A DNA stretch of 64,000 bases from contig OZ038437.1 in assembly GCA_964036275.1 (NCBI GenBank), positions 13,920,090 through 13,984,089 of the forward strand. Reading direction: 5' to 3'. The stretch is from Litoditis marina. Taxonomy: Eukaryota > Nematoda > Chromadorea > Rhabditida > Rhabditidae. Below the pieces are notes generated by a model. That model was not told the origin of the DNA. It worked only from the letters and a program-made list of their open reading frames with translations, and ran no database searches. Every line of letters starts with the position of its first letter. Position 1 is the first letter of the stretch. Below are positions 39,757 to 50,290 of the stretch, one piece after another. A program made the position numbers and the translations under genes.

Positions 39757-41979
39757 TGTAGGCCCGGCTCGAACTTTCGTGTTTTCAGAATCCTGTACCG
39801 CTACACCTATTTCATTTTATCCGCTACACCCATTTCATTTAGTTCTATTTATTTCCCGCCCATCCCACCCAAATTATCTCATTTCATTCCTCACACTCAC
39901 ATTGTTTCTTTCTCTCTCACAATGTATACCGAAATGATGACACCTAATGCACTTGTAACTCACTCAGTCTCATTTTAACCGGCAAAGGGTTAATAGTTAA
40001 GTCATCTGTCAGGAAAATAGACCTCCTTGACATTTCGGTTATTCTCATATTATTATTCTGTTTTAACCATATAGATGGGTTATAGCTGACAGAAGGTGAC
40101 GCCCAAAGCAATTGTAACTACCCAAAAAACTCTTTTATACCACCCTTTTCACGGCTAAGGGTCAATAGTTAAGTCCACCAAGCTGGCACGACCTTGATGC
40201 CACACTGTCAGTTATACTTATTCTACTCCACCTTAACTATTTCGTTACAGTACTGTCGTTCATTTCCATATTCGGGTAATATATAATCCAGTTTCTTATC
40301 CGTCAATTAATGTAACTTTCTCTTTCATTTTCGCGGAATCGTTATCTTTACGTTCTTTTATTCGTCCGTTATAGTGACAAGTATAACATGTCCGTTATAG
40401 TGACAGTTATAAGCCCATGTAGTCACTCACTGTGCACAAGTCAAACTACTCAAACGAAGACAAAAGGTCTCATAATGGATACTATATCCGTCTTATTATT
40501 CATATCTTATATTATTATTCTCACCTTATGTAATTACCTCTAGACGGATTTCATGGGAGTCGCGGTTCCGCAACTGTAGTATGTAAACAAGCATACGACT
40601 CACCATTATTTTGGGCAGAAAGCGCTATGCATACATATATGCACAACTCATACGGGGGCCCCAAATTCTATGTTTATTCGTTATTATTTAATATCATTCC
40701 ACAATTCTTGCACAATGCAAATGTCTCAGTTCTAAGTATATATTTCCCGTTACAAATTTGTTTTATATGCATATAATAGCGCCATAATCATTAAAAACAA
40801 AAAAAATGCAGTTGGACGCAACTCAAAATAAAAATAGTTTACACCTCTCACTCTCTCTTTCAATGTACAAAAGTATGATATTATGTTTACCCTTATTATA
40901 TACCGTTCTTTCAGTTTTATTGTAACATTACTGCGCAGTGTTTGTACTTTGATAGCAATGTTACTACCGTATCCCATAACCACTACCGTAGTCCATGCGC
41001 ATGCCATGAGGGGCTTTGCGGCTGGCAATTAGTCAGGTTCGACTCCCCGGAGCGCCGTGAAATCCACAAACGGCTCCAGAAAAAGCGCAAGTCATTAATC
41101 AGGCCCACCAGGGAACGGAGAGAGTCTTACCCAAACCACAAAAGTCATTCATCGTTCTTTGCAACAAAACCCGCCGGGATTACAAGTCATTTCTTTTTTG
41201 CAAAAACCCAATAGCCCACTCTTACAACTTTCAACCACAGTCGACGGTGGTTGCCTCTTAATCCATTAACGACTCTCTCATTTCTCATCCCTGATTTTTT
41301 TTCTTGTTTGAGAATCTAACCTTTTTTTTCATATAGTTTGAACAACAGTAAGGCATTAAAAGTTATAATAGTTCTATAATACTAAAGCAATAGTTCTTCT
41401 CTTCCCACCTTCACATGTCAACTTCCTACGTAGTAACCAACTTTAGCCATATTCCTATGTAACTACCTGAAGACAAACAGGTATGATGAACAATAACAAG
41501 CACATAGTCAAGTCATTCAAGTAGTAAACAATTAGGATCAATCATCCCACTCCCATTTTTTCCAATATTTTTCCAGTATAGAGAATTAATTTCAGTATCC
41601 TACTTGAATTTGATCCAAGTCCTTTGACTAGACTTCATAAGCTATCAGCTCTCCTGCCCACAGCTACCACCAGCCAACAACAACTACCACGGACAACCGA
41701 AGGATCATTGGTACGAACGTTGATAGTGTTGTTTCTTAGTGCACCCACTACATCTCATAGCAAGGGCAAAGCTGAATTTTTTCTAACGATCATTTGCCGG
41801 AAACCATACTCGGTACCAAAGAAAAAAATCTGTTTTCGTGGCTCATCGAGGGAAAAAGCAGGTTGGAGATCATTCTCTTACAATATCTCAATTATCAGAC
41901 AATTATTCATTTAGTCGTTTCACAGCTTGCTATTTCAGATAAAAATTTGACTACATTTCTTTAGTAGACACTCTAGCAC
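39757..41979 (+). other. 5' leader of the retrotransposon, no convincing gene
   Basis: AT-rich DNA between the 5' LTR and the 68-bp array. The bases just after the LTR (TGTAGGCCCGGCTCGAAC) do not give a clear tRNA-complementary primer-binding site: they start TGT and not TGG, and the T-loop-like motif is too close to the end. Open frames here (40750-41028 minus, 40942-41214 plus, 41624-41914 plus) begin at TTG and show no recognisable domain. The leader holds an imperfect duplication (39936-40003 and 40095-40175) and a short tandem copy of GTCCGTTATAGTGACA near 40365-40410. It may act as a packaging and long untranslated leader, which is an inference. Confidence 0.7.
39936..40175 (+). repeat. 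Imperfect direct duplication in the leader
   Basis: GATGACACCTAATGCACTTG at 39936 resembles GGTGACGCCCAAAGCAATTG at 40095, both followed by TAACT. Further on, AAAGGGTTAATAGTTAAGTC near 39984 resembles TAAGGGTCAATAGTTAAGTC near 40156. The two halves are about 160-172 bp apart, so this is a diverged tandem duplication of one leader segment. It shares no visible sequence with the satellite despite the similar spacing. Confidence 0.6.
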
Positions 41980-44900
41980 CCTTCACCCTATTTTAACTGT
42001 TCCCAATATCCCAGATTTTCGAAGCTACCTTCCCATTAAGTAGCCACTCTTCACCCTATTTTAACTGTTCCCAATATCCCAGATTTTCAAAGCTACCTTC
42101 CCATTAAGTAGCCACTCTTCACCCCATTTTAACTGTTCCCAATATCCCAGATTTTCGAAGCTACCTTCCCATTAAGTAGCCACTCTTCACCCTATTTTAA
42201 CTGTTCCCAATATCCCAGATTTTCGAAGCTACCTTCCCAGTAAGTAGCCATCCTTCACCCTATTTTAACTGTTCCCAATATCCCATATTTTCGAAGCTAC
42301 CTTCCCAGTGAGTAGCCACCCTTCACCCTATTTTAACTGTTCCCAATATCCCAGACTTTCGAAGCTACCTTCCCATTAAGTAGCCACTCTTCACCCTATT
42401 TTAACTGTTCCCAATATCCCAGATTTTCAAAGCTACCTTCCCATTAAGTAGCCACTCTTCACCCTATTTTAACTGTTCCCAATATCCCAGATTTTCGAAG
42501 CTACCTTCCCAGTAAGTAGCCATCCTTCACCCTATTTTAACTGTTCCCAATATCCCAGATTTTCGAAGCTACCTTCCCATTAAGTAGCCACTCTTCACCC
42601 TATTTTAACTGTTCCCAATATCCCAGATTTTCAAAGCTACCTTCCCATTAAGTAGCCACCCTTCACCCTATTTTAACTGTTCCCAATATCCCAGATTTTC
42701 GAAGCTACCTTCCCATTAAGTAGCCACCCTTCACCCTATTTTAACTGTTCCCAATATCCCAGATTTTCAAAGCTACCTTCCCAGTGAGTAGCCACTCTTC
42801 ACCCTATTTTAACTGTTCCCAATATCCCAGATTTTCAAAGCTACCTTCCCATTAAGTAGCCACCCTTCACCCTATTTTAACTGTTCCCAATATCCCAGAT
42901 TTTCGAAGCTACCTTCCCATTAAGTAGCCACTCTTCACCCTATTTTAACTGTTCCCAATATCCCAGATTTTCAAAGCTACCTTCCCATTAAGTAGCCACC
43001 CTTCACCCTATTTTAACTGTTCCCAATATCCCATATTTTCGAAGCTACCTTCCCAGTGAGTAGCCACCCTTCACCCTATTTTAACTGTTCCCAATATCCC
43101 AGACTTTCGAAGCTACCTTCCCATTAAGTAGCCACTCTTCACCCTATTTTAACTGTTCCCAATATCCCAGATTTTCAAAGCTACCTTCCCAGTAAGTAGC
43201 CACCCTTCACCCTATTTTAACTGTTCCCAATATCCCAAATTTTCGAAGCTACCTTCCCAGTAAGTAGCCACCCTTCACCCTACTTTAGCTGTTCCCAATG
43301 TCCCAGATTTTCAAAGCCACCTTCCCAGTAAGTAGCCACCCTTTACCCCATTTTAACTGTTCCCAATATCCCAGATTTTCAAAGCTACCTTCCCAGTAAG
43401 TAGCCATCCTTCACCCTATTTTAACTGTTCCCAATATCCCAGATTTTCAAAGCTACCTTCCCAGTGAGTAGCCACCCTTCACCCTATTTTAACTGTTACC
43501 AATATCCCAGATTTTCAAAGCTACCTTCACAGTGAGTAGCCATCCTTCACCCTATTTTAACTGTTCCCAATATCCCAGATTTTTAAAGCTACCTTCCCAG
43601 TAAGTAGCCACCCTTCACCCTACTTCAACTGTTCCCAATGTCCCAGATTTTCAAAGCTACCTTCCCAGTAAGTAGCCACCCTTCACCCTGTTTTAACTGT
43701 CCCTAATATCCCAGATTTTCAAAGCTACCTTCCCAGTAAGTAGCCACCCTTCACCCTACTTCAACTGTTCCCAATGTCCCAGATTTTCAAAGCTACCTTC
43801 ACAGTGAGTAGCCATCCTTCACCCTGTTTTAACTGTCCCTAATATCCCAGATTTTCAAAGCTACCTTCCCAGTAAGTAGCCACCCTTCACCCTGTTTTAA
43901 CTGTCCCTAATATCCCAGATTTTCAAAGCTACCTTCACAGTGAGTAGCCATCCTTCACCCTGTTTTAACTGTCCCTAATATCCCAGATTTTCAAAGCTAC
44001 CTTCCCAGTAAGTAGCCACCCTTCACCCTGTTTTAACTGTCCCTAATATCCCAGATTTTCAAAGCTACCTTCCCAGTAAGTAGCCACCCTTCACCCTGTT
44101 TTAACTGTCCCTAATATCCCAGATTTTCAAAGCTACCTTCCCAGTAAGTAGCCACCCTTCACCCTGTTTTAACTGTTCCTAATATCCCAGATTCTCAAAG
44201 CTACCTTCCCAGTAAGTAGCCACCCTTCACCCTATTTTAACTGTTCCCAATATCCCAGATTTTCAAAGCTACCTTCCCAGTAAGTAGCCACCCTTCACCC
44301 TGTTTTAACTGTTCCTAATATCCCAGATTCTCAAAGCTAGCTTTCCAGTAAGTAGCCATCCGTCACCCCATTTTAACTGTTCCCAATATCCCAGATTTTC
44401 AAAGCTACCTTCCCAGTAAGTAGCCACCCTTCACCCTATTTTAACTGTTCCCAATATCCCAGATTTTCAAAGCTACCTTCCCAGTAAGTAGCCATCCTTC
44501 ACCCTATTTTAGCTGTTCCCAATATCCCAGATTTTCAAAGCTAGCTTCCCATTAAGTAGCCATCCTTCACCCTATTTTAACTGTTCCCAATATCCCAGAT
44601 TTTCAAAGCTACCTTCCCAGTAAGTAGCCATCCTTCACCCTATTTTAGCTGTTCCCAATATCCCAGATTTTCAAAGCTAGCTTCCCATTAAGTAGCCATC
44701 CTTCACCCTATTTTAGCTGTTCCCAATATCCCAGATTTTCAAAGCTACCTTCCCATTAAGTAGCCATCCTTCACCCTATTTTAGCTGTTCCCAATATCCC
44801 AGATTTTCAAAGCTAGCTTCCCATTAAGTAGCCATCCTTCACCCTATTTTAGCTGTTCCCAATATCCCAGATTTTCAAAGCTACCTTCCCATTAAGTAGC

Positions 44901-47900
44901 CATCCTTCACCCTATTTTAGCTGTTCCCAATATCCCAGATTTTCAAAGCTAGCTTCCCATTAAGTAGCCATCCTTCACCCTATTTTAACTGTTCCCAATA
45001 TCCCAGATTTTCAAAGCTACCTTCCCAGTAAGTAGCCATCCTTCACCCTATTTTAGCTGTTCCCAATATCCCAGATTTTCAAAGCTAGCTTCCCATTAAG
45101 TAGCCATCCTTCACCCTATTTTAGCTGTTCCCAATATCCCAGATTTTCAAAGCTACCTTCCCATTAAGTAGCCACTCTTCACCCTATTTTAACTGTTCCC
45201 AATATCCCAGATTTTCAAAGCTAGCTTCCCATTAAGTAGCCATCCTTCACCCTATTTTAGCTGTTCCCAATATCCCAGATTTTCAAAGCTACCTTCCCAT
45301 TAAGTAGCCATCCTTCACCCTATTTTAGCTGTTCCCAATATCCCAGATTTTCAAAGCTAGCTTCCCATTAAGTAGCCATCCTTCACCCTATTTTAGCTGT
45401 TCCCAATGTCCCAGATTTTCAAAGCTACCTTCCCAGTAAGTAGCCATCCTTCACCCTATTTTAGCTGTTCCCAATATCCCAGATTTTCAAAGCTACCTTC
45501 CCAGTAAGTAGCCATCCTTCACCCCATTTTAACTGTTCCCAATATCCCAGATTTTCAAAGCTACCTTCCCAGTAAGTAGCCACCCTTCACCCTATTTTAA
45601 CTGTTCCTAATATCCCAGATTTTCAAAGCTACCTTCCCAGTAAGTAGCCACCCTTCACCCTATTTTAACTGTTCCCAATATCCCAGATTTTCAAAGCTAC
45701 CTTCCCAGTAAGTAGCCACCCTTCACCCTATTTTGACTGTTCCCAATATCCCAGATTTTCAAAGCTACCTTCCCAGTAAGTAGCCACCCTTCACCCTATT
45801 TTAACTGTTCCCAATATCCCAGATTTTCAAAGCTACCTTCCCAGTAAGTAGCCACCCTTCACCCTATTTTGACTGTTCCCAATATCCCAGATTTTCAAAG
45901 CTACCTTCCCAGTAAGTAGCCACCCTTCACCCTATTTTGACTGTTCCCAATATCCCAGATTTTCAAAGCTACCTTCCCAGTAAGTAGCCACCCTTCACCC
46001 TATTTTAACTGTTCCCAATATCCCAGATTTTTAAAGCTACCTTCCCAGTAAGTAGCCACCCTTCACCCTACTTCAACTGTTCCCAATGTCCCAGATTTTC
46101 AAAGCTACCTTCCCAGTAAGTAGCCACCCTTCACCCTGTTTTAACTGTCCCTAATATCCCAGATTTTCAAAGCTACCTTCCCAGTAAGTAGTCATCCTTC
46201 ACCCTATTTTAACTGTTCCTAATATCCCAGATTCTCAAAGCTAGCTTTCCAGTAAGTAGCCATCCGTCACCCCATTTTAACTGTTCCCAATATCCCAGAT
46301 TTTCAAAGCTACCTTCCCAGTAAGTAGCCACCCTTCACCCTATTTTAACTGTTCCTAATATCCCAGATTTTCAAAGCTACCTTCACAGTGAGTAGCCATC
46401 CTTCACCCTATTTTAACTGTTCCCAATATCCCAGATTTTCAAAGCTACCTTCCCAGTAAGTAGCCACCCTTCACCCTATTTTAACTGTTCCTAATATCCC
46501 AGATTTTCAAAGCTACCTTCACAGTGAGTAGCCATCCTTCACCCTATTTTAACTGTTCCCAATATCCCAGATTTTCAAAGCTAGCTTTCCAGTAAGTAGC
46601 CATCCTTCACCCTATTTTAGCTGTTCCCAATGTCCCAGATTTTCAAAGCTACCTTCCCAGTAAGTAGCCACCCTTCACCCTGTTTTAACTGTCCCTAATA
46701 TCCCAGATTTTCAAAGCTAGCTTTCCAGTAAGTAGCCATCCTTCACCCTATTTTAACTGTTCCTAATATCCCAGATTTTCAAAGCTACCTTCCCAGTAAG
46801 TAGCCATCCTTCACCCCATTTTAACTGTTCCCAATATCCCAGATTTTCAAAGCTAGCTTTCCAGTAAGTAGCCATCCTTCACCCTATTTTAGCTGTTCCC
46901 AATGTCCCAGATTTTCAAAGCTACCTTCCCAGTAAGTAGCCACCCTTCACCCTGTTTTAACTGTCCCTAATATCCCAGATTTTCAAAGCTAGCTTTCCAG
47001 TAAGTAGCCATCCTTCACCCTATTTTAGCTGTTCCCAATGTCCCAGATTTTCAAAGCTAGCTTTCCAGTAAGTAGTCATCCTTCACCCTATTTTAACTGT
47101 TCCCAATATCCCAGATTTTCAAAGCTACCTTCCCAGTAAGTAGCCATCCTTCACCCCATTTTAACTGTTCCCAATATCCCAGATTTTCAAAGCTAGCTTT
47201 CCAGTAAGTAGCCATCCTTCACCCTATTTTAGCTGTTCCCAATATCCCAGATTTTCGAAGCTACCTTCCCAGTAAGTAGTCATCCTTCACCCTATTTTAA
47301 CTGTTCCTAATATCCCAGATTCTCAAAGCTACCTTCACAGTGAGTAGCCATCCTTCACCCTATTTTAGCTGTTCCCAATATCCCAGATTTTCAAAGCTAC
47401 CTTCCCAGTAAGTAGCCATCCTTCACCCTATTTTAGCTGTTCCCAATATCCCAGATTTTCAAAGCTACCTTCCCAGTAAGTAGCCATCCTTCACCCCATT
47501 TTAACTGTTCCCAATATCCCAGATTTTCAAAGCTACCTTCCCAGTAAGTAGCCATCCTTCACCCCATTTTAACTGTTCCCAATATCCCAGATTTTCAAAG
47601 CTACCTTCCCAGTAAGTAGCCATCCTTCACCCTATTTTAGCTGTTCCCAATATCCCAGATTTTCAAAGCTACCTTCCCAGTAAGTAGCCATCCTTCACCC
47701 CATTTTAACTGTTCCCAATATCCCAGATTTTCAAAGCTACCTTCCCAGTAAGTAGCCATCCTTCACCCCATTTTAACTGTTCCCAATATCCCAGATTTTC
47801 AAAGCTACCTTCCCAGTAAGTAGTCACCCTTCACCCTATTTTAACTGTTCCTAATATCCCAGATTCTCAAAGCTACCTTCCCAGTAAGTAGCCATCCTTC

Positions 47901-48686
47901 ACCCCATTTTAACTGTTCCCAATATCCCAGATTTTCAAAGCTACCTTCCCAGTAAGTAGCCATCCTTCACCCTATTTTAGCTGTTCCTAATATCCCAGAT
48001 TTTCAAAGCTACCTTCCCAGTAAGTAGCCATCCTTCACCCTATTTTAGCTGTTCCCAATATCCCAGATTTTCGAAGCTACCTTCCCAGTAAGTAGCCACC
48101 CTTCACCCTATTTTAACTGTTCCTAATATCCCAGATTTTCGAAGCTACCTTCCCATTAAGTAGCCACTCTTCACCCTATTTTAACTGTTCCCAATATCCC
48201 AGATTTTCAAAGCTACCTTCCCAGTAAGTAGCCATCCTTCACCCTATTTTAGCTGTTCCTAATATCCCAGATTTTCGAAGCTACCTTCCCAGTAAGTAGC
48301 CATCCTTCACCCTATTTTAGCTGTTCCCAATATCCCAGATTTTCGAAGCTACCTTCCCAGTAAGTAGCCATCCTTCACCCTATTTTAGCTGTTCCTAATA
48401 TCCCAGATTTTCAAAGCTACCTTCCCAGTAAGTAGCCACCCTTCACCCTATTTTAACTGTTCCCAATATCCCAGATTTTCAAAGCTACCTTCCCAGTAAG
48501 TAGCCACCCTTCACCCTATTTTGACTGTTCCCAATATCCCAGATTTTCAAAGCTACCTTCCCAGTAAGTAGCCATCCTTCACCCTATTTTAACTGTTCCC
48601 AATATCCCAGATTTTCAAAGCTACCTTCCCAGTAAGTAGCCATCCTTCACCCTATTTCAACTGTTCCTAATATCCCAGATTTTCAA
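41980..48686 (+). repeat. 68-bp minisatellite inside the retrotransposon (about 98.6 copies)
   Basis: The unit runs from ACCCTATTTTAACTGTTCCC through AATATCCCAGATTTTC and AAAGCTACCTTCCCAGTAAG to TAGCCACCCTTC. The landmark ACCCTATTTT falls at 41985 and again at 48649, which is 6664 bp or exactly 98 periods, so there is no net length change across the array. Variation is by substitution: ATTAAG, GTAAG or GTGAG; TTCGAAG or TTCAAAG; TTAACTG, TTAGCTG or TTGACTG; CTACCTT or CTAGCTT; TTCCCAA or TTCCTAA. The early part favours CATTAAG and the later part CAGTAAG. Sixty-eight is not a multiple of 3 and every frame meets stops, so it is non-coding. It ends where AAAGATTCCAACTTCCCAG departs from the unit, 140 bp before gag. 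Confidence 0.95.
44541..45424 (+). repeat. 136-bp dimer higher-order repeat within the 68-bp array
   Basis: Units with GCTAGCTTCCCATTAAG alternate with GCTACCTTCCC units. CTAG lies at 44541, 44677, 44813, 44949, 45085, 45221 and 45357, always 136 bp apart. Seven regular steps show that two-unit blocks were amplified locally, although the total array length stays in register. Confidence 0.88.
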
Positions 48687-48788
48687 AAGATTCCAACTTC
48701 CCAGTATCGCGGATATCAGAGGCTCCCTATTTAGTCAGTGCCCACCCCAAGCCCAATCGTAGAAGCTCGTAAAAGCTCAGCCCTCCAA

Positions 48789-48804
48789 CCTCTTATTCTT
48801 GCAG
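48789..48804 (+). promoter_or_regulatory. 3' splice-acceptor-like site upstream of gag
   Basis: A pyrimidine-rich run, CCTCTTATTCTTGCAG, ends in CAG at 48804, only 21 bases before the gag ATG at 48826. The placement is right for a spliced gag message that skips the long leader and 68-bp array. No transcript evidence is available, so the site is a prediction. Confidence 0.45.
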
Positions 48805-48825
48805 CACAGCCTCCAGTGTACCAAA

Positions 48826-49596
48826 ATGGTTAATACTCGCCCACCAAGTCCCAATGGTATGGTACATAACCCTGCGAATTTTCAGCTCTTGCAACAGATG
48901 CAAGCCCTACAGGCACAATTCCAGCAGCTGCAACAACACCGATTGCCCAACCCACCACCCCAAGCTAATATTACCCCGATACAAATAGCAAAAATATTAG
49001 AAAACCGTGTGAGCAAATTTAGCGGGGACGGCGGAGATATATTTACCACATGGCTAGCGAAATTCGTTGATATTCTCCAAACTTTTGGAATCCCAACAGC
49101 TAATGCCAAAGTCCTATTACCCCTGTATCTTGTTGATGGCGCCCGCATGCATTACGATGCCATTGTCGACCCCCAAAATCAAACTTGGGCTCAGATTACA
49201 ACCATACTGGCTACCAAACTAAGGAGTACCACAAGAGTAGAAAACGCACGTGAAGAGTTATTTGACCTCCGTCAAGAAGCTGATACTGTAGGTCAATTCG
49301 CTAAGAAAATCAAAGAAAAGTGCATGGTCGCATACCAAGGTCGTGGTGAGGCCGAAATCACTCACAACCAAATTGTTCATTTTATGCGAGGCCTACGTTC
49401 TGACATACGAAAAACTTTGAGACGCTTAGATACCACCCCCGCCACTTTCGAAGAGGCTATTCAGAAGGCAGAAAAAGAAGCCCGGATACTGCAGCAAGAG
49501 CATTATGAGCAAACGGAGCGAGAAGATAGAATCAATTCGATTGCTATTGAGTCCAAACTCGAACAACTTGAGCAGGACGTTCGTTTCCTATACTAG
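48826..49596 (+). CDS. gag: Retrotransposon Gag (capsid-like) protein, 256 aa
   Basis: Gag assembles the cytoplasmic particle that packages element RNA. The protein begins MVNTRPPSPNG at an ATG in a good context (AAAATGG). The open frame extends upstream to a TTG at 48799, but that is not a normal eukaryotic start. Residues 19-39 are glutamine-rich and coiled-coil-like. Residues 60-112 carry the capsid pattern around SKFSGDGGDIFTTWLAKF and LLPLYLVDGARMHYDAI. Residues 145-165 read LFDLRQEADTVGQFAKKIKE, 186-198 read FMRGLRSDIRKTL, and 207-219 read TFEEAIQKAEKEA, the order seen in Ty3/gypsy-type Gag domains (Retrotrans_gag). The C-terminus (220-256) is charged and helical. There is no CCHC zinc knuckle and no fused protease; a TAG stop at 49594 ends the frame. 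The frame is intact in a recent insertion, so it was probably functional when inserted. Nucleic-acid binding may rest on basic residues or on a partner Gag. Confidence 0.87.
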   Translation: MVNTRPPSPNGMVHNPANFQLLQQMQALQAQFQQLQQHRLPNPPPQANITPIQIAKILENRVSKFSGDGGDIFTTWLAKFVDILQTFGIPTANAKVLLPLYLVDGARMHYDAIVDPQNQTWAQITTILATKLRSTTRVENAREELFDLRQEADTVGQFAKKIKEKCMVAYQGRGEAEITHNQIVHFMRGLRSDIRKTLRRLDTTPATFEEAIQKAEKEARILQQEHYEQTEREDRINSIAIESKLEQLEQDVRFLY

Positions 49597-50278
49597 ATCT
49601 CAAATTTTATGACTGTCATCCCAAAACTCATTTCCCGATATGACCTTTTTAGTGTTAACTCCGCAAATATGCCTTGCTTTTAGTGTAAGTTGTATTTAGC
49701 GTAAGTTTATGTTATCGAAAATATGCCCTTTTGCCGTCTTTTATTGTAACCCTCGCAAATATGCTCCGCTTCACTATCTTTTATGGAACCACGCAAATTT
49801 TCCCCCGCTATCCCTTTTTTTCGTGACTTTGCTACTTTTTCCCTCCCTCTGCAAACAAATAACTTTTATTACTCTTTACCCTGCCCCATTAAGAGGCTTT
49901 TCAAACTTCTCATTCCCTTTACTATTATCCTTGTTTTCGGCACCATAACCACCGCTAATAACTATTTAGAAAAAAGCTCGAACCCAATATACTATCCTAC
50001 CGACCACACCTAAGTTAGAATACTTCACCGTATGCCCCAATCTGTCCTCCTTTCTCTTACGATCCCAAACAGCAAACTATGGATGACATCATCGTGTCCC
50101 CCTGTTTCATCTTCCCATGACTTACTTGTATTCGTTTTTCCATACCCCAGACATCCCCGAGTCAATCCCAATTACACTTATATCACTTACCACTCACACT
50201 ACGAACAATTGTGAATAGCTTTTGCTTTCGTCTGTTCTGTAGAGTTGGGGACCAACTCCTTCGTTGCACTCAGCTCTC
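49597..50278 (+). other. Non-coding 3' region of the retrotransposon
   Basis: Pyrimidine-rich DNA with frequent stops and no trace of protease, reverse transcriptase or integrase. Degenerate repeats start with CGCAAATATG or similar at about 49662, 49716, 49754 and 49792, giving steps of about 54, 38 and 38 bp. Small open frames (49709-49948, 49783-50013 and an ATG frame at 50032-50214) have no recognisable motif and are probably fortuitous. Confidence 0.7.
50242..50258. other. Hairpin-forming inverted repeat before the purine tract
   Basis: GAGTTGG (50242-50248) and CCAACTC (50252-50258) form a perfect 7-bp stem with a GGA loop, about 20 bases upstream of the purine tract. It could be an RNA structure used in packaging or plus-strand priming. 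No function is established. Confidence 0.5.
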
Positions 50279-50290
50279 GAAGAGGCGGGA
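50279..50290 (+). other. Polypurine tract (plus-strand primer site)
   Basis: GAAGAGGCGGGA, eleven purines in twelve bases, ends directly at the first base of the 3' LTR. This position is where LTR elements prime plus-strand DNA synthesis, and it fixes the element as plus-oriented. Confidence 0.75.

Noticed and set aside
39757..39774. T-arm-like CGGCTCGAAC read as a tRNA primer-binding site
   Set aside because: The motif is only about ten bases from the LTR end, too close for a mature tRNA 3' end, and the first bases are TGT and not TGG.
41036..41046. GGTTCGACTCC, a perfect-looking tRNA B box that could mean a tRNA gene or SINE
   Set aside because: The bases around it do not form a T stem, and no convincing A box or acceptor pairing is found upstream. 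Probably chance.
40750..41914. Three 90-96-codon frames in the leader (40750-41028 minus, 40942-41214 plus, 41624-41914 plus)
   Set aside because: All start at TTG, have no recognisable motif, and two of them overlap on opposite strands.
48882..49148. Minus-strand 88-codon frame rich in cysteine
   Set aside because: It lies inside gag on the opposite strand, and its composition is the shadow of the glutamine-rich gag coding sequence.
50032..50214. 60-codon ATG frame after gag, as a possible accessory protein
   Set aside because: Short, no recognisable motif, low-complexity surroundings. Kept only as a mention in the 3' region.
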